Below, piece after piece: positions 44,921 through 54,806 of a stretch of DNA of 64,000 nucleotides (the first letter of the stretch is position 1; every line of letters starts with the position of its first letter). Source of the DNA: Pedobacter sandarakinus (GTDB taxonomy: Bacteria; Bacteroidota; Bacteroidia; Sphingobacteriales; Sphingobacteriaceae); contig NZ_JAPIVG010000001.1 of assembly GCF_026240095.1 (NCBI RefSeq), positions 62,001 to 126,000 of the forward strand. Reading direction: 5' to 3'. The notes below the pieces were generated by a model. It did not search any database. It was not told the DNA's origin and saw only the letters and a program-made list of their open reading frames with translations. The position numbers were made by a program, and so were the translations under genes.

Positions 44921-45793
44921 ATGTTATCAAGAAGAAGTTTCATCATTAACAGCAGCATGGCTGCAGCGGTTGCTTTGGTAGCGCCAAATTTTGCATGTTC
45001 GACAGAAAAGAAAGATGTTGGATTACAATTATGGTCGTTACGTGATGATTTGCCAAAAGACCTTAAGGGTACGATTGAAAAAATAAGCAAGGCAGGTTTT
45101 ACACAGGTAGAAACTTTTGGTTATTCTAGCAAAGACCAATTTTGGGGGCTAAATCCTTTGGAGTTTAAGAATTTGTTGGCTGATAATGGTTTAACAGCAC
45201 CCAGCGGCCATTACGGTATGGGAACATATTTGTTTGACGGTAATACAGATGAGTTGAGTGACGCAATTGACGCTGCTAAAATACTCGGGAGCGCCTATGT
45301 AACAGTGCCTTTTCTAGATGAGAGCATTAGAAAAAATGCCGATGATTACAAGAGGCTGGCAGAGAAGATTAACGTAGCCGGAAAAATGTGTAAAGATGCA
45401 GGATTAAAAATTGCCTATCATAACCACGATTTCGAATTTCAAAAGCAAGGAGAAACAACTGGTTACCAAATTTTGCTCAGCGAAACGGATAAAGCCTTGG
45501 TAGATTTCGAACTTGATTTGTATTGGGCTGTGCGTTCGGGAAACGATCCATCCAAACTTTTTAAAGAAAACCCAGGTCGTTTTACAATGTGGCATGTTAA
45601 AGATATGGATAAACAAGATCAAACATTGAATGCGGAGGTTGGTACGGGTTCTATAAACTTTAAATCTATCTTCGCCGAGGCAAAACTCTCGGGCATGAAA
45701 TACTTTTTTGTGGAGCATGAAACAAACTATAAACCAAACCCTTTGGCATCTGTTACTGCCAGTTGCGCATACATCAAGAAAGAACTCATTTAA
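44921..45793 (+). CDS. Exported sugar phosphate isomerase/epimerase-like TIM barrel (tandem copy 1)
   Basis: A 290-residue protein with a twin-arginine start (LSRRSFIINSSMAAAVALVAP) and a lipobox-like NFAC, so it may be a Tat-exported lipoprotein. The barrel contains LKIAYHNHDFEF, VDFELDLYWAV, MWHVKDMD and YFFVEHETN, which carry the probable metal ligands. It is clearly a paralogue of the next gene, with most of these motifs shared, and is separated from it by 3 bp. Substrate unknown. Confidence 0.88.
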   Translation: MLSRRSFIINSSMAAAVALVAPNFACSTEKKDVGLQLWSLRDDLPKDLKGTIEKISKAGFTQVETFGYSSKDQFWGLNPLEFKNLLADNGLTAPSGHYGMGTYLFDGNTDELSDAIDAAKILGSAYVTVPFLDESIRKNADDYKRLAEKINVAGKMCKDAGLKIAYHNHDFEFQKQGETTGYQILLSETDKALVDFELDLYWAVRSGNDPSKLFKENPGRFTMWHVKDMDKQDQTLNAEVGTGSINFKSIFAEAKLSGMKYFFVEHETNYKPNPLASVTASCAYIKKELI

Positions 45794-45796
45794 ATT

Positions 45797-46666
45797 ATGA
45801 ATACCAGAAGAACCTTCATCAAACAAGTCGGATTAGCCGCAGGCGCCGCTTTACTTGTTCCATCGTTCGCTTTTGATAAAGCAAGCAAAAATATTGGGTT
45901 ACAACTTTTCACCCTCAGGGATTTATTACCGAAGGATGTAAAAGGTGTAATCGAGAAAGTAGCTAAAGCTGGCTATAAGGAAGTAGAAACTTATGGCTTC
46001 AACAATGGCAAATTTTGGAATTTAACAACAAAAGAATTTAAATCCTTATTGGATGCCAATGGCCTAAAGGCACCGAGTGGTCATTATGGGATGGATGATT
46101 TCTCCAAAACTGGTAACACAGATAAACTTAAGGCCGATATTGAATCTGCCGCCGCATTGGGTGGAAAGTATTTTACCATCGCAGGTGCGTGGGTAGATCC
46201 GAAGAAAGGAATTGATGGTTTCAAAAAAACAGCGGAAGATTTTAATAAAGTGGCAGAAATTGCAAAAACTTCCGGATTGAAATTTGCCTATCACAATCAC
46301 GATTTCGAATTCCATAAAATTGGTGACACTACGGGATATGATGTTTATCTTAAGGAAACAGATCCTAAACTCGTTAATTTCGAACTGGATTTGTATTGGG
46401 TGGTGCGCTCAGGAAATGATCCACTAACACTATTTAAAAAATATCCGGGCCGTTTCCATATGTGGCATGTTAAAGATATGGACAAAGCAAAACCCGAATG
46501 GAACACAGAAGTTGGAAAGGGCTCCATTGATTTCAAAACAATTTTTGCCGAGGCGAAACTTTCTGGAATGGAGCACTTTTTTGTAGAGCATGAAAATAAT
46601 TATCAGCCAGATGAATTGGGTTCGATCATAACAAGTTGCAATTTTATCAAAGCTAACTTGGTCTAA
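45797..46666 (+). CDS. Exported sugar phosphate isomerase/epimerase-like TIM barrel (tandem copy 2)
   Basis: A 289-residue paralogue of the preceding gene, with a Tat signal (TRRTFIKQVGLAAGAALLVP) but no cysteine at the signal end (SFAFDKA), so it is probably soluble. Motifs LKFAYHNHDFEF, VNFELDLYWVV, MWHVKDMDK and HFFVEHENN match copy 1. It differs mainly in the segment after SGHYGM, where one copy has a threonine-valine strand and this one an AGAWVDPKKG insert. It is the last gene of the operon and is followed by a strong terminator. Confidence 0.88.
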   Translation: MNTRRTFIKQVGLAAGAALLVPSFAFDKASKNIGLQLFTLRDLLPKDVKGVIEKVAKAGYKEVETYGFNNGKFWNLTTKEFKSLLDANGLKAPSGHYGMDDFSKTGNTDKLKADIESAAALGGKYFTIAGAWVDPKKGIDGFKKTAEDFNKVAEIAKTSGLKFAYHNHDFEFHKIGDTTGYDVYLKETDPKLVNFELDLYWVVRSGNDPLTLFKKYPGRFHMWHVKDMDKAKPEWNTEVGKGSIDFKTIFAEAKLSGMEHFFVEHENNYQPDELGSIITSCNFIKANLV

Positions 46667-46685
46667 TTCCTTTTATAAGATAACT

Positions 46686-46732
46686 AAACCCATAAAATGA
46701 AGATTTTGATCTTTGTTTTATGGGTTTTATAT
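46686..46732. terminator. Bidirectional terminator between the 3-keto-glycoside operon and the LTD gene
   Basis: AAACCCATAAAA (46686-46697) pairs perfectly with TTTTATGGGTTT (46716-46727), and AAGAT/ATCTT pair inside. T-rich sequence follows on the + side. It lies between convergent genes. Confidence 0.75.
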
Positions 46733-46752
46733 TTTAGGGATGTTTGAACTGG

Positions 46753-47760
46753 CTAGTCATTCAATTTATTGGCCAATACAAAAGTATTTGTTATTGTATT
46801 TCTTTTCCCGTTTAGATTAAAATACTCAAACAAGATGATGTAAATCCCGACAGGTGCTCTTGTTCCTTTGTCATTAATACCATCCCAAAACAAATCTCCA
46901 TTGGTACCAATGGTTTGGTTCTTAAGTACTTTTTTTACCAGCCTACCTTTGTCGTCAAAAATATTTACGTTAGCCAAGGTGGCATTTTCGCCAACCTGGT
47001 AACTTAACATCAATAGATCTTCGAAATTATCGCCATCTGGAGAAAATGTGTTAGATTGTAATTTTGCGAAATACTTTTCGTCTCCAATCTCTTGCGAATT
47101 CCTGTAAGTTGGTGTTGCAAATCCAACACTCGCCGCAGCAGATTTAAAGTTGCCTGTTTCATTTGCGGGTACGTCGAAAGATACACGTTCAAGCGAAATT
47201 CCATCCTCATCTCTAATTAAAGGATGGTGTATTTTAGCATTATAATCCAGTTGATCGATTACTTGGTTACTACTGAGCAATACCACTGAACCCTTATCGT
47301 TATTGAATGCCGGCGTACTGCTTATCTGCACAAATCGATCTGTGAATTTCGCATAGTAATTTTGTTTAACATTTGCAGTGTTAGTGGTAATCACCCAATA
47401 TGATCCGGGCGCAATCATCAACTTTGTTGAAGAAATATTCTTAATGTTTGCTGGCTGCCCAGCGGTATTTACATTGGCCAACTGCAATTCTTTCAAATCA
47501 ATTTCATGGTTGGAATGATTAAATATTTCTACGAAATCTACACCACCTGTTCGGGGGTTAAACAACACCTCAGAAATCAAAACATCGCCTTTATTAATAA
47601 TATTAAATGTTTTAATTGTAGTAAACGAATGATGTGTGGAAGTGGTTTTGTGAGCAAAAGGCATATCAAATTCTATTATTTCCGTAGATAAAATAGGATA
47701 TACAACATTTAACGTAAATTTACTCAGTAACAATAGGGATATAAGCGTAATTTTTACCAT
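46753..47760 (-). CDS. Lamin tail domain protein with C-terminal FlgD-like/gliding-motility-type domain
   Basis: A 335-residue exported protein. The N-terminus is a hydrophobic signal-like stretch. A lamin tail domain spans roughly residues 57-180 (DVLISEVLFNPRTGGVDFVEIFNHSNHEIDL is its hallmark region). The C-terminal part (NTFSPDGDNFEDLLMLSY, then VNIFDDKGRLVKKV and LFWDGINDKGTRAPVGIY) is the FlgD/CHU_C-like fold found at the end of secreted Bacteroidota proteins. It is short for this architecture, so an N-terminal part may have been lost. Function is unknown; cell-surface or type IX secretion are possible. Confidence 0.8.
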   Translation of the reverse strand: MVKITLISLLLLSKFTLNVVYPILSTEIIEFDMPFAHKTTSTHHSFTTIKTFNIINKGDVLISEVLFNPRTGGVDFVEIFNHSNHEIDLKELQLANVNTAGQPANIKNISSTKLMIAPGSYWVITTNTANVKQNYYAKFTDRFVQISSTPAFNNDKGSVVLLSSNQVIDQLDYNAKIHHPLIRDEDGISLERVSFDVPANETGNFKSAAASVGFATPTYRNSQEIGDEKYFAKLQSNTFSPDGDNFEDLLMLSYQVGENATLANVNIFDDKGRLVKKVLKNQTIGTNGDLFWDGINDKGTRAPVGIYIILFEYFNLNGKRNTITNTFVLANKLND

Positions 47761-47809
47761 ATTTGGGCCTATATCAAATGTTTAATAAATATAATAATTA
47801 AAAATTAAA

Positions 47810-48799
47810 ATGAAAGTAGCAGTTGTAGGTGCCACTGGTTTGGTTGGTACCGTGATGTTAAAAGTATTGGAAGAAAGAAATTTCCCTTTAACAGAGTTAA
47901 TTCCCGTGGCATCAGAAAAGAGCGTTGGTAAGGAAATTACTTTTAAGGGTAAGAAGTTTCCAATCGTTAGCATGGATACTGCAATTGGTATGAGGCCAGA
48001 TATCGCATTATTTTCTGCGGGTGGCAACACATCGTTAGAACATGCACCTCGCTTTAAAGAAGCTGGCACAACCGTAATAGATAATTCTTCTGCATGGAGA
48101 ATGGATCCTGCTATTAAGTTAGTGGTTCCTGAAGTGAATGCACACGAACTTTCTATCGACAATAAAATTATTGCCAATCCTAACTGTTCTACGATACAAA
48201 TGGTGGTGGTTTTAAAACCACTGCACGACAAATACAAAATCAAGCGAGTAGTAGTGTCTACCTATCAGTCTGTTACCGGAACCGGTGTAAAAGCGGTAGA
48301 GCAACTGATGAATGAGCGTAAAGGTATAGACGGACCTAAGGCTTATCCATATGAAATCGACTTAAACGTACTTCCTCATATTGATGTCTTCACGGAAAAT
48401 GGATACACCAAAGAGGAGGTAAAAATGATTAAAGAAACGAATAAGATTATGAGCGACGACAGCATTAAGGTTACCGCTACTACCGTTCGGATTCCAGTAA
48501 TGGGAGGTCACTCAGAATCGGTTAATATCGAATTCGAAAATGATTTTGATTTAGCTGAAGTACGCAGTATTTTAGAAAAAGCGCCGGGTATTATTGTTGT
48601 GGATGATGTAGCGAACTTAAAATACCCGATGCCAAAAGATGCACATGAAAAAGATGAAGTTTTTGTAGGTCGTATTCGCAGAGATGAATCGGCTCCAAAA
48701 GCTTTGAACCTATGGATTGTTGCAGACAACCTCCGTAAAGGAGCTGCAACCAATGCTGTTCAAATTGCTGAATATCTTTTGCAAAAAGAATTGGTTTAA
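47810..48799 (+). CDS. asd: Aspartate-semialdehyde dehydrogenase
   Basis: A 329-residue NADPH enzyme that reduces aspartyl phosphate to aspartate semialdehyde for lysine/diaminopimelate, threonine and methionine synthesis. The nucleotide-binding GATGLVG is at residues 8-14, the active-site Cys126 lies in NPNCSTIQ, and DNSSAWRMDP and the late RIRRDES are family features. It is transcribed away from the lamin-tail gene with only 49 bp between start codons. A good terminator follows. Confidence 0.96.
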   Translation: MKVAVVGATGLVGTVMLKVLEERNFPLTELIPVASEKSVGKEITFKGKKFPIVSMDTAIGMRPDIALFSAGGNTSLEHAPRFKEAGTTVIDNSSAWRMDPAIKLVVPEVNAHELSIDNKIIANPNCSTIQMVVVLKPLHDKYKIKRVVVSTYQSVTGTGVKAVEQLMNERKGIDGPKAYPYEIDLNVLPHIDVFTENGYTKEEVKMIKETNKIMSDDSIKVTATTVRIPVMGGHSESVNIEFENDFDLAEVRSILEKAPGIIVVDDVANLKYPMPKDAHEKDEVFVGRIRRDESAPKALNLWIVADNLRKGAATNAVQIAEYLLQKELV

Positions 48800-48813
48800 A
48801 AAAATAGACTTAT

Positions 48814-48842
48814 AGCTCGTGAAAATATTCACGGGCTTTTTT
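48814..48842 (+). terminator. Rho-independent terminator of asd
   Basis: AGCTCGTGAA (48814-48823) pairs with TTCACGGGCT (48828-48837) with one G-U pair, followed by six T. It ends just before the ATG of the next, broken gene. Confidence 0.75.
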
Positions 48843-49459
48843 ATGCTTTTTATTTTGATAAAAGATATTCCTTTTGCGCTTATCTACGCTAGGTTACTTA
48901 TTGGGTTTGGAATAATTTTACTCCGCCTATTAGAGATAAATCACTACGCTACCTGGGCCATTTCACTATTATCTATCGGATTAATAACTGATATTTTTGA
49001 TGGAGTTATTGCCCGTAAGCTAAACATTTCATCCGAAAAATTACGACGACTGGATTCTAGCGTAGATCAGGTTTTTTTATCTCGGTAACTGTTGCAACGT
49101 ATATCCAATGTCCGGATTTTTTTGTGCGAAATTTGTTTAAAATGGCAATCTTAATTGGGTCAGAAATTTTTTGCTATGTAATAAGTTACGCAAAATCTAA
49201 GAAAGAGATTGCTACGCATTCAATTGGTGCCAAAATATGGACCCTAATATTATTTGCCACTTTGGTAGAGGTGATGGCGCATTGCCAATCGGCAATCTTA
49301 TTCGAATTTTGCTTCTGGATTGGACTAATTACCCGAGCGGAGATTGTTGCAATTATACTTACCCTTAAAGAATGGACCAATGACGTTCCTACCATCTATC
49401 ATGCCGCGAGGTTACGGCAAGGTAAGCAGATTAAACGCAATAAACTTTTTAATGGGTAG
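48843..49459 (+). pseudogene. CDP-alcohol phosphatidyltransferase family protein, frameshifted
   Basis: Two overlapping pieces read as one family member. The first has the CDP-alcohol transferase motif DIFDGVIARKLNISSEKLRRLDSSVD, with Leu in place of the usual Gly before the second Asp pair, then stops at 49086. One nucleotide missing in a run of seven T (49072-49078) accounts for the shift: with eight T the frame continues through VFFISVTVATYIQC and FFVRNLFKMAILIG to the end at 49459. The family forms phospholipid headgroup bonds in the inner membrane. The start lies immediately after the asd terminator, so transcription is doubtful. Sequencing error in the homopolymer is the alternative. 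Confidence 0.75.
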
Positions 49460-49507
49460 CCATTGTAAAGAATTTGAAAGGCAAACTACAGCCCTTCAAA
49501 TAATTTT

Positions 49508-49515
49508 ATCTTTGT
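49508..49515 (+). promoter_or_regulatory. -7 promoter element before dacB, TATCTTTG
   Basis: An exact TAnnTTTG match, 19 nt before the ATG at 49534, predicting a leader of about 13 nt. Confidence 0.5.
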
Positions 49516-49533
49516 TATCCTATTGAAAAAACT

Positions 49534-50943
49534 ATGCAATTTAGAATATTCCTCCTTGCTTTATTTACATTTGTTTCTGGTGTTGGTTCTGCGCAAAACC
49601 GGATCCAAAATCTTGAAAAAGCATTTAATAATCTACTGGCCGATGACCAGGCAAAACATGCCATAACATCACTCTGTGTGTTAGATGCAAACACTGGAAA
49701 AGTACTATTTGCGAAAAATGAACAGGTTGGTTTGGCAACTGCATCTACCCTAAAAACAATTACAGCGGCAACCGCATTTAGCATTTTGGGTAAAGATTTC
49801 CAGTTTCAAACTACTTTAGCTTATACCGGCAACATTACTGCGGATGGGATTTTAAAGGGAAATTTAATAATTGTAGGCAGTGGCGACCCGACCTTAGGCT
49901 CTTGGCGATATCAAAATAAGGAGAACGCCGTACTAACACAATGGGTATCGGCTATTAAATCTGTCGGGATAAAAAAAATTGAGGGCTCCATAATTGGCGA
50001 CGACCGGATTTTCGGAACGCAAACTACACCTGAAGGTTGGGTTTGGCAAGATATCGGAAACTACTATGGTGCAGGAACATCAGGATTGGCATGGAGAGAA
50101 AACCAGTTTGATATCCATTTACGTCCGGGTGCAAGCATCGGCAATGAGGTAAGAATTGTTAAAACAGTTCCAGAAACAACATATCTAGAAATTCAAAATG
50201 AGCTGAAAACGGGCGCATCTGGAACTGGCGATAGGAGCTATGCCTTTTTGCCTCCTTATGCAAATGTGGCTTATTTACGTGGCACCTGGGGAATTGGTAT
50301 CGGCAAAACAGGAATCTCAGTTGCCCTCCCCGACCCTGCTTTCGACTGCGCATATCGCTTGCAAGATACCTTAAAACGTTTAGGAATTGCAGCTACGCAA
50401 CCAGCAACCACCACCCGGCTAATGGACCTAAACAAACAATCCATCCCAGCAATTACCGCAAAAATAAATACCGTAAGCTCTCCAAATCTTAGTGAAATTG
50501 TTTACTGGTTTTTAAAGAAAAGTATCAATCTATATGGTGAAACCCTGTTAAAAACCATTGCGTTAAAATCTGGCAAGCTTGCTACAACTGCAAAGGGCGC
50601 AGAAACAGAAATTAATTTTTGGGCTGCAAAAGGCATTGATAGATCTGCACTAAACATTCTGGACGGGAGTGGACTATCGCCTGGAGATCGAATTACAACT
50701 GCTGCCATGGCAGATGTGTTATATCAAATCCAGAAGGAAAGCTGGTTTAGCGATTTCTACAAGGCCTTGCCAGATTACAATGGCATGAAGATAAAAAGTG
50801 GTACCATCAATGATGTTTCAGCATTTGCTGGATACCATACAAATGCGGCAGGAAATAAATATGTAGTGGTAATTAACATTAATAATTATAGCGGAAGCGG
50901 AATTAATAAAAAATTATTTCGCGTATTGGATGAGTTGAAATAA
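49534..50943 (+). CDS. dacB: D-alanyl-D-alanine carboxypeptidase/endopeptidase (PBP4, peptidase S13)
   Basis: A 469-residue periplasmic penicillin-binding protein that trims or cuts peptidoglycan cross-links. Signal peptide ends VGSAQ. The three active-site motifs are all present: S71-T-L-K74, S330-I-N332 and K421-S-G423. The long insertion between the first two motifs, typical of class C low-molecular-mass PBPs, is intact. It stands alone with its own promoter element. Confidence 0.95.
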   Translation: MQFRIFLLALFTFVSGVGSAQNRIQNLEKAFNNLLADDQAKHAITSLCVLDANTGKVLFAKNEQVGLATASTLKTITAATAFSILGKDFQFQTTLAYTGNITADGILKGNLIIVGSGDPTLGSWRYQNKENAVLTQWVSAIKSVGIKKIEGSIIGDDRIFGTQTTPEGWVWQDIGNYYGAGTSGLAWRENQFDIHLRPGASIGNEVRIVKTVPETTYLEIQNELKTGASGTGDRSYAFLPPYANVAYLRGTWGIGIGKTGISVALPDPAFDCAYRLQDTLKRLGIAATQPATTTRLMDLNKQSIPAITAKINTVSSPNLSEIVYWFLKKSINLYGETLLKTIALKSGKLATTAKGAETEINFWAAKGIDRSALNILDGSGLSPGDRITTAAMADVLYQIQKESWFSDFYKALPDYNGMKIKSGTINDVSAFAGYHTNAAGNKYVVVININNYSGSGINKKLFRVLDELK

Positions 50944-51106
50944 TGATGTTAATATCCTTGTAAACTTAAATTATTACTCACTTTCATTAACGGGCATGAA
51001 GAGATGCCTGGGAGTTCTTGTAGATGCCCAACAACTAAGCAACCTTAAATTCCAAAATGATATATTGAGGCTGACTGCGAGGAAATAAAAAAATCAAATT
51101 TATGTT

Positions 51107-52231
51107 ATGCTGAAGATGTGTTATTGTTTTTTATTGCTGCCCTGCTTTCTACGGGCGCAAATAAACGTGCAGATGAATGTTCGCGTTCCAGACAAAACAA
51201 TTGACAGCTTGTTCATCGCCGGAGGTTTTAACGACTGGAATCCACATGCTGAAGGTTTTGGATTAGCTAAAAAGGATAGTTTAACTTACCATATCAACCT
51301 AAATTTAGCTAAAGGTAATCACGAATTTAAAATTACACGGGGGAGTTGGAATAAGGTAGAATCGAAAATTAATGGTTATGCCATTTCAAACAGAATTTTA
51401 AATTTGAATGTTGATACAGTTATGGATATACGCATTGAAAATTGGGCCGATCATTTTAAAGCGCAAGAAAAAATAGCTTACACTTTTGGAGATCATGTGC
51501 ATGTAGTCGACACCAGTTTTCACATGCCTCAATTGAAAAAAAATCGTAAAATTTGGATTTATCTTCCGAAAAGTTATAAAAACGGTTCTAAAAAATATCC
51601 GGTGCTATACATGCATGATGGGCAAAATTTATTTCATGCCACGCCAGCCCGGAATGATGAGTGGGCAGTAGACTCCGTTACGGATAGCCTGATTCGCGAG
51701 GGCGAGAAAGAAATGATCATCGTTGGTATTGACCATGCGGGAACAGACAGGTTAACAGAATATAATCCATACGATAGCAAATATGGAAGAGGTGAAGGTA
51801 AAGCTTATACACAATTTTTGGTGGAAACATTAAAGCCTTACATCGATAAGAATTACAGAACCCTTACAGATGCTCAGCACACATCAATTGCGGGTAGTTC
51901 TTTGGGTGGCTTAATATCCATGTACGCCATTTCCACCTATCCAAAAGTATTTGGTTCGGCCGGAATTTTTAGTCCTGCATTTTGGTTAGCTCCTAAAATT
52001 TACGAAGATGTTGCACAAGCGGCCATACAAATGAAAAATAGCAAATTATTTTTTGTAGCAGGTGATAAAGAAGGCGTAGCAATGGTGGAAGACATGAAAA
52101 AAGTTCATCACATTCTAAATCCCGAAGGGAAAAATAAAAAAGTCGTTTTCGTAGAGAAAGAAGATGGTAAACATACCGAGTGGTTCTGGCACCGCGAATT
52201 TGTAGCTTTTTATCAATTTATCGCTCAGTAA
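51107..52231 (+). CDS. Secreted esterase (esterase D type) with N-terminal CBM-like domain
   Basis: A 374-residue secreted alpha/beta-hydrolase. The N-terminal 100 residues hold a carbohydrate-binding, glycogen-branching-enzyme-like sandwich (SLFIAGGFNDWNP, then GNHEFKITRGSWNKVE). The C-terminal esterase domain has YLPKSYKNGSKKYPVLYMHD, the nucleophile motif GSSLGG, VAGDKEG and the His in DGKHTEWFW. The enterochelin esterase/feruloyl esterase family is the likely home; the actual ester is unknown. The 163 bp upstream show no clear promoter. Confidence 0.85.
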   Translation: MLKMCYCFLLLPCFLRAQINVQMNVRVPDKTIDSLFIAGGFNDWNPHAEGFGLAKKDSLTYHINLNLAKGNHEFKITRGSWNKVESKINGYAISNRILNLNVDTVMDIRIENWADHFKAQEKIAYTFGDHVHVVDTSFHMPQLKKNRKIWIYLPKSYKNGSKKYPVLYMHDGQNLFHATPARNDEWAVDSVTDSLIREGEKEMIIVGIDHAGTDRLTEYNPYDSKYGRGEGKAYTQFLVETLKPYIDKNYRTLTDAQHTSIAGSSLGGLISMYAISTYPKVFGSAGIFSPAFWLAPKIYEDVAQAAIQMKNSKLFFVAGDKEGVAMVEDMKKVHHILNPEGKNKKVVFVEKEDGKHTEWFWHREFVAFYQFIAQ

Positions 52232-52326
52232 TTGCGCCCATACACCCATTCAAATTTCTGATATAAAGTGAAGTAACGGGCTGAATATTAAAGCCCGGAA
52301 ACGCTTTATTTATTTAAAAATTATAC

Positions 52327-52334
52327 TAACTTTG
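52327..52334 (+). promoter_or_regulatory. -7 promoter element of eno, TAACTTTG
   Basis: An exact TAnnTTTG match; start of transcription would be near 52340, giving a leader of about 60 nt before the ATG at 52403. Confidence 0.5.
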
Positions 52335-52396
52335 AGGTTAAGCTTAGTAATTGTACTTTTTACACTAAGCAAGTTAAAAAACCAATAAAAAATTAA

Positions 52397-53698
<1,302 letters not shown>

Positions 53699-53760
53699 GT
53701 GTTGGTTAGTTGAAACTAACGGACAGGATTTGTTAACAAGTTGAAAAACTTATTTGTAGA

Positions 53761-53793
53761 ACATCCGGAGAATTTAAATCTTCGGATGTTTTT
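53761..53793 (+). terminator. Rho-independent terminator of eno
   Basis: ACATCCGGAGA (53761-53771) pairs with TCTTCGGATGT (53779-53789) with one G-U pair, followed by a T-run. Confidence 0.75.
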
Positions 53794-53867
53794 ACTTTAT
53801 ATGCTTTAATGAAATAAAACTGCAGCAAAGTCATTTTGATTTTTTAATTTTAACTTTCTAATTATAT

Positions 53868-54167
53868 ATGAAACGTTTAATAGATCTTTTCCGCAGTAAG
53901 TATTTCCTGGCAACAGCGGCTTTTGCTGTTTGGATGTTGTTTTTTGATAAAAACGACATGATGTTGCAGTATGAATACCGTAGTCAGGCAAACAAATTAC
54001 AAGAAGAAAAAGAATATTTCGAAAATGAAACCGAGCATGTTAAAAAGGATTTAAACGAGTTAAATACAAACTTAAACACAGCTGAAAAATTTGCCCGCGA
54101 AAAATATTTCATGAAAAAGGACAACGAGGATGTTTTTGTTATCATCCGCGAGGATAAAAAGGATTAA
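53868..54167 (+). CDS. Septum formation initiator (DivIC/FtsB-like)
   Basis: A 99-residue bitopic protein. One membrane segment spans roughly residues 12-27 (YFLATAAFAVWMLFFD). A coiled coil follows at about residues 38-75 (QANKLQEEKEYFENETEHVK), and a short C-terminal tail carries AREKYFMKKDNEDVFVI. That is the DivIC/FtsB plan, part of the division complex that signals septal wall synthesis. Sequence conservation in this family is low, so the assignment rests mainly on layout. It converges with the TRIC gene at 54186. Confidence 0.85.
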   Translation: MKRLIDLFRSKYFLATAAFAVWMLFFDKNDMMLQYEYRSQANKLQEEKEYFENETEHVKKDLNELNTNLNTAEKFAREKYFMKKDNEDVFVIIREDKKD

Positions 54168-54185
54168 CCTAAATCAGATTCAGAA

Positions 54186-54806
54186 TTAATACTCGAATTT
54201 AGGCAAAGACAGTTTAAACTTAACGGCCACAATCCGAAACAGAAAGATAAATGCCACTACTGTAAGCTTGGCTACAATACTTTCTACACTAATGTAGATG
54301 AGTAAGTAATACAACAAGCCTCCCATAATACAGGCTGAAGCATAAATTTCTCTACGAAATACCAATGGAATGGTATTAAGCAAAGTGTCTCTTATAATGC
54401 CTCCAAAACAACCGGTAATGGTTCCTAAAGCGATACAAATACCGGGATTAAGACCAAAGGCCATCCCTTTCAGTAAACCTACCATGGTAAACAAACCCAA
54501 GCCCAAGCTATCAAACAAAAAAAGCGTAACTTTCATTTTTTGGACATGAGTTTTGAAAAACATGGTTACCAGTGCAGTAATTAAAATAACCAGGCAAGTT
54601 TGCATATCCCGCATCCACTCCACCGGCGTATCGCCGATTAGCAAATCCCTAACTGTCCCCCCACCTATTGCTGTCACGAAAGCAATAATAAGTACTCCAA
54701 AAGGATCTAACTTACGCTGCATGGCGGTAAACGTGCCCGATATTGCAAAAGCAATGGTACCTAGTACCTCGATAATTTCTGATGTAGAGATGTTATAATT
54801 CTCCAT
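54186..54806 (-). CDS. Trimeric intracellular cation channel family protein (YadS/UPF0126)
   Basis: A 206-residue membrane protein with about seven hydrophobic segments and the duplicated GGGTVRDLL and GGIIRDTLL glycine-arginine-aspartate motifs that mark bacterial TRIC channels. It may conduct cations or, as proposed for some bacterial relatives, glycine or amino acids. Its start overlaps the end of the vWA gene upstream by 14 nt, so the two are co-transcribed on the minus strand. Confidence 0.9.
   Translation of the reverse strand: MENYNISTSEIIEVLGTIAFAISGTFTAMQRKLDPFGVLIIAFVTAIGGGTVRDLLIGDTPVEWMRDMQTCLVILITALVTMFFKTHVQKMKVTLFLFDSLGLGLFTMVGLLKGMAFGLNPGICIALGTITGCFGGIIRDTLLNTIPLVFRREIYASACIMGGLLYYLLIYISVESIVAKLTVVAFIFLFRIVAVKFKLSLPKFEY

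Noticed and set aside
48819..48842. GTG start at 48819 for the CDP-alcohol transferase
   Set aside because: It lies inside the asd terminator stem; ATG 48843 is the more sensible start of the broken gene.
50944..51106. Possible small RNA or structured leader (GGGCAT with ATGCCC at about 40 bp)
   Set aside because: Only a 6-bp match with weak inner pairing and no promoter; chance is likely.
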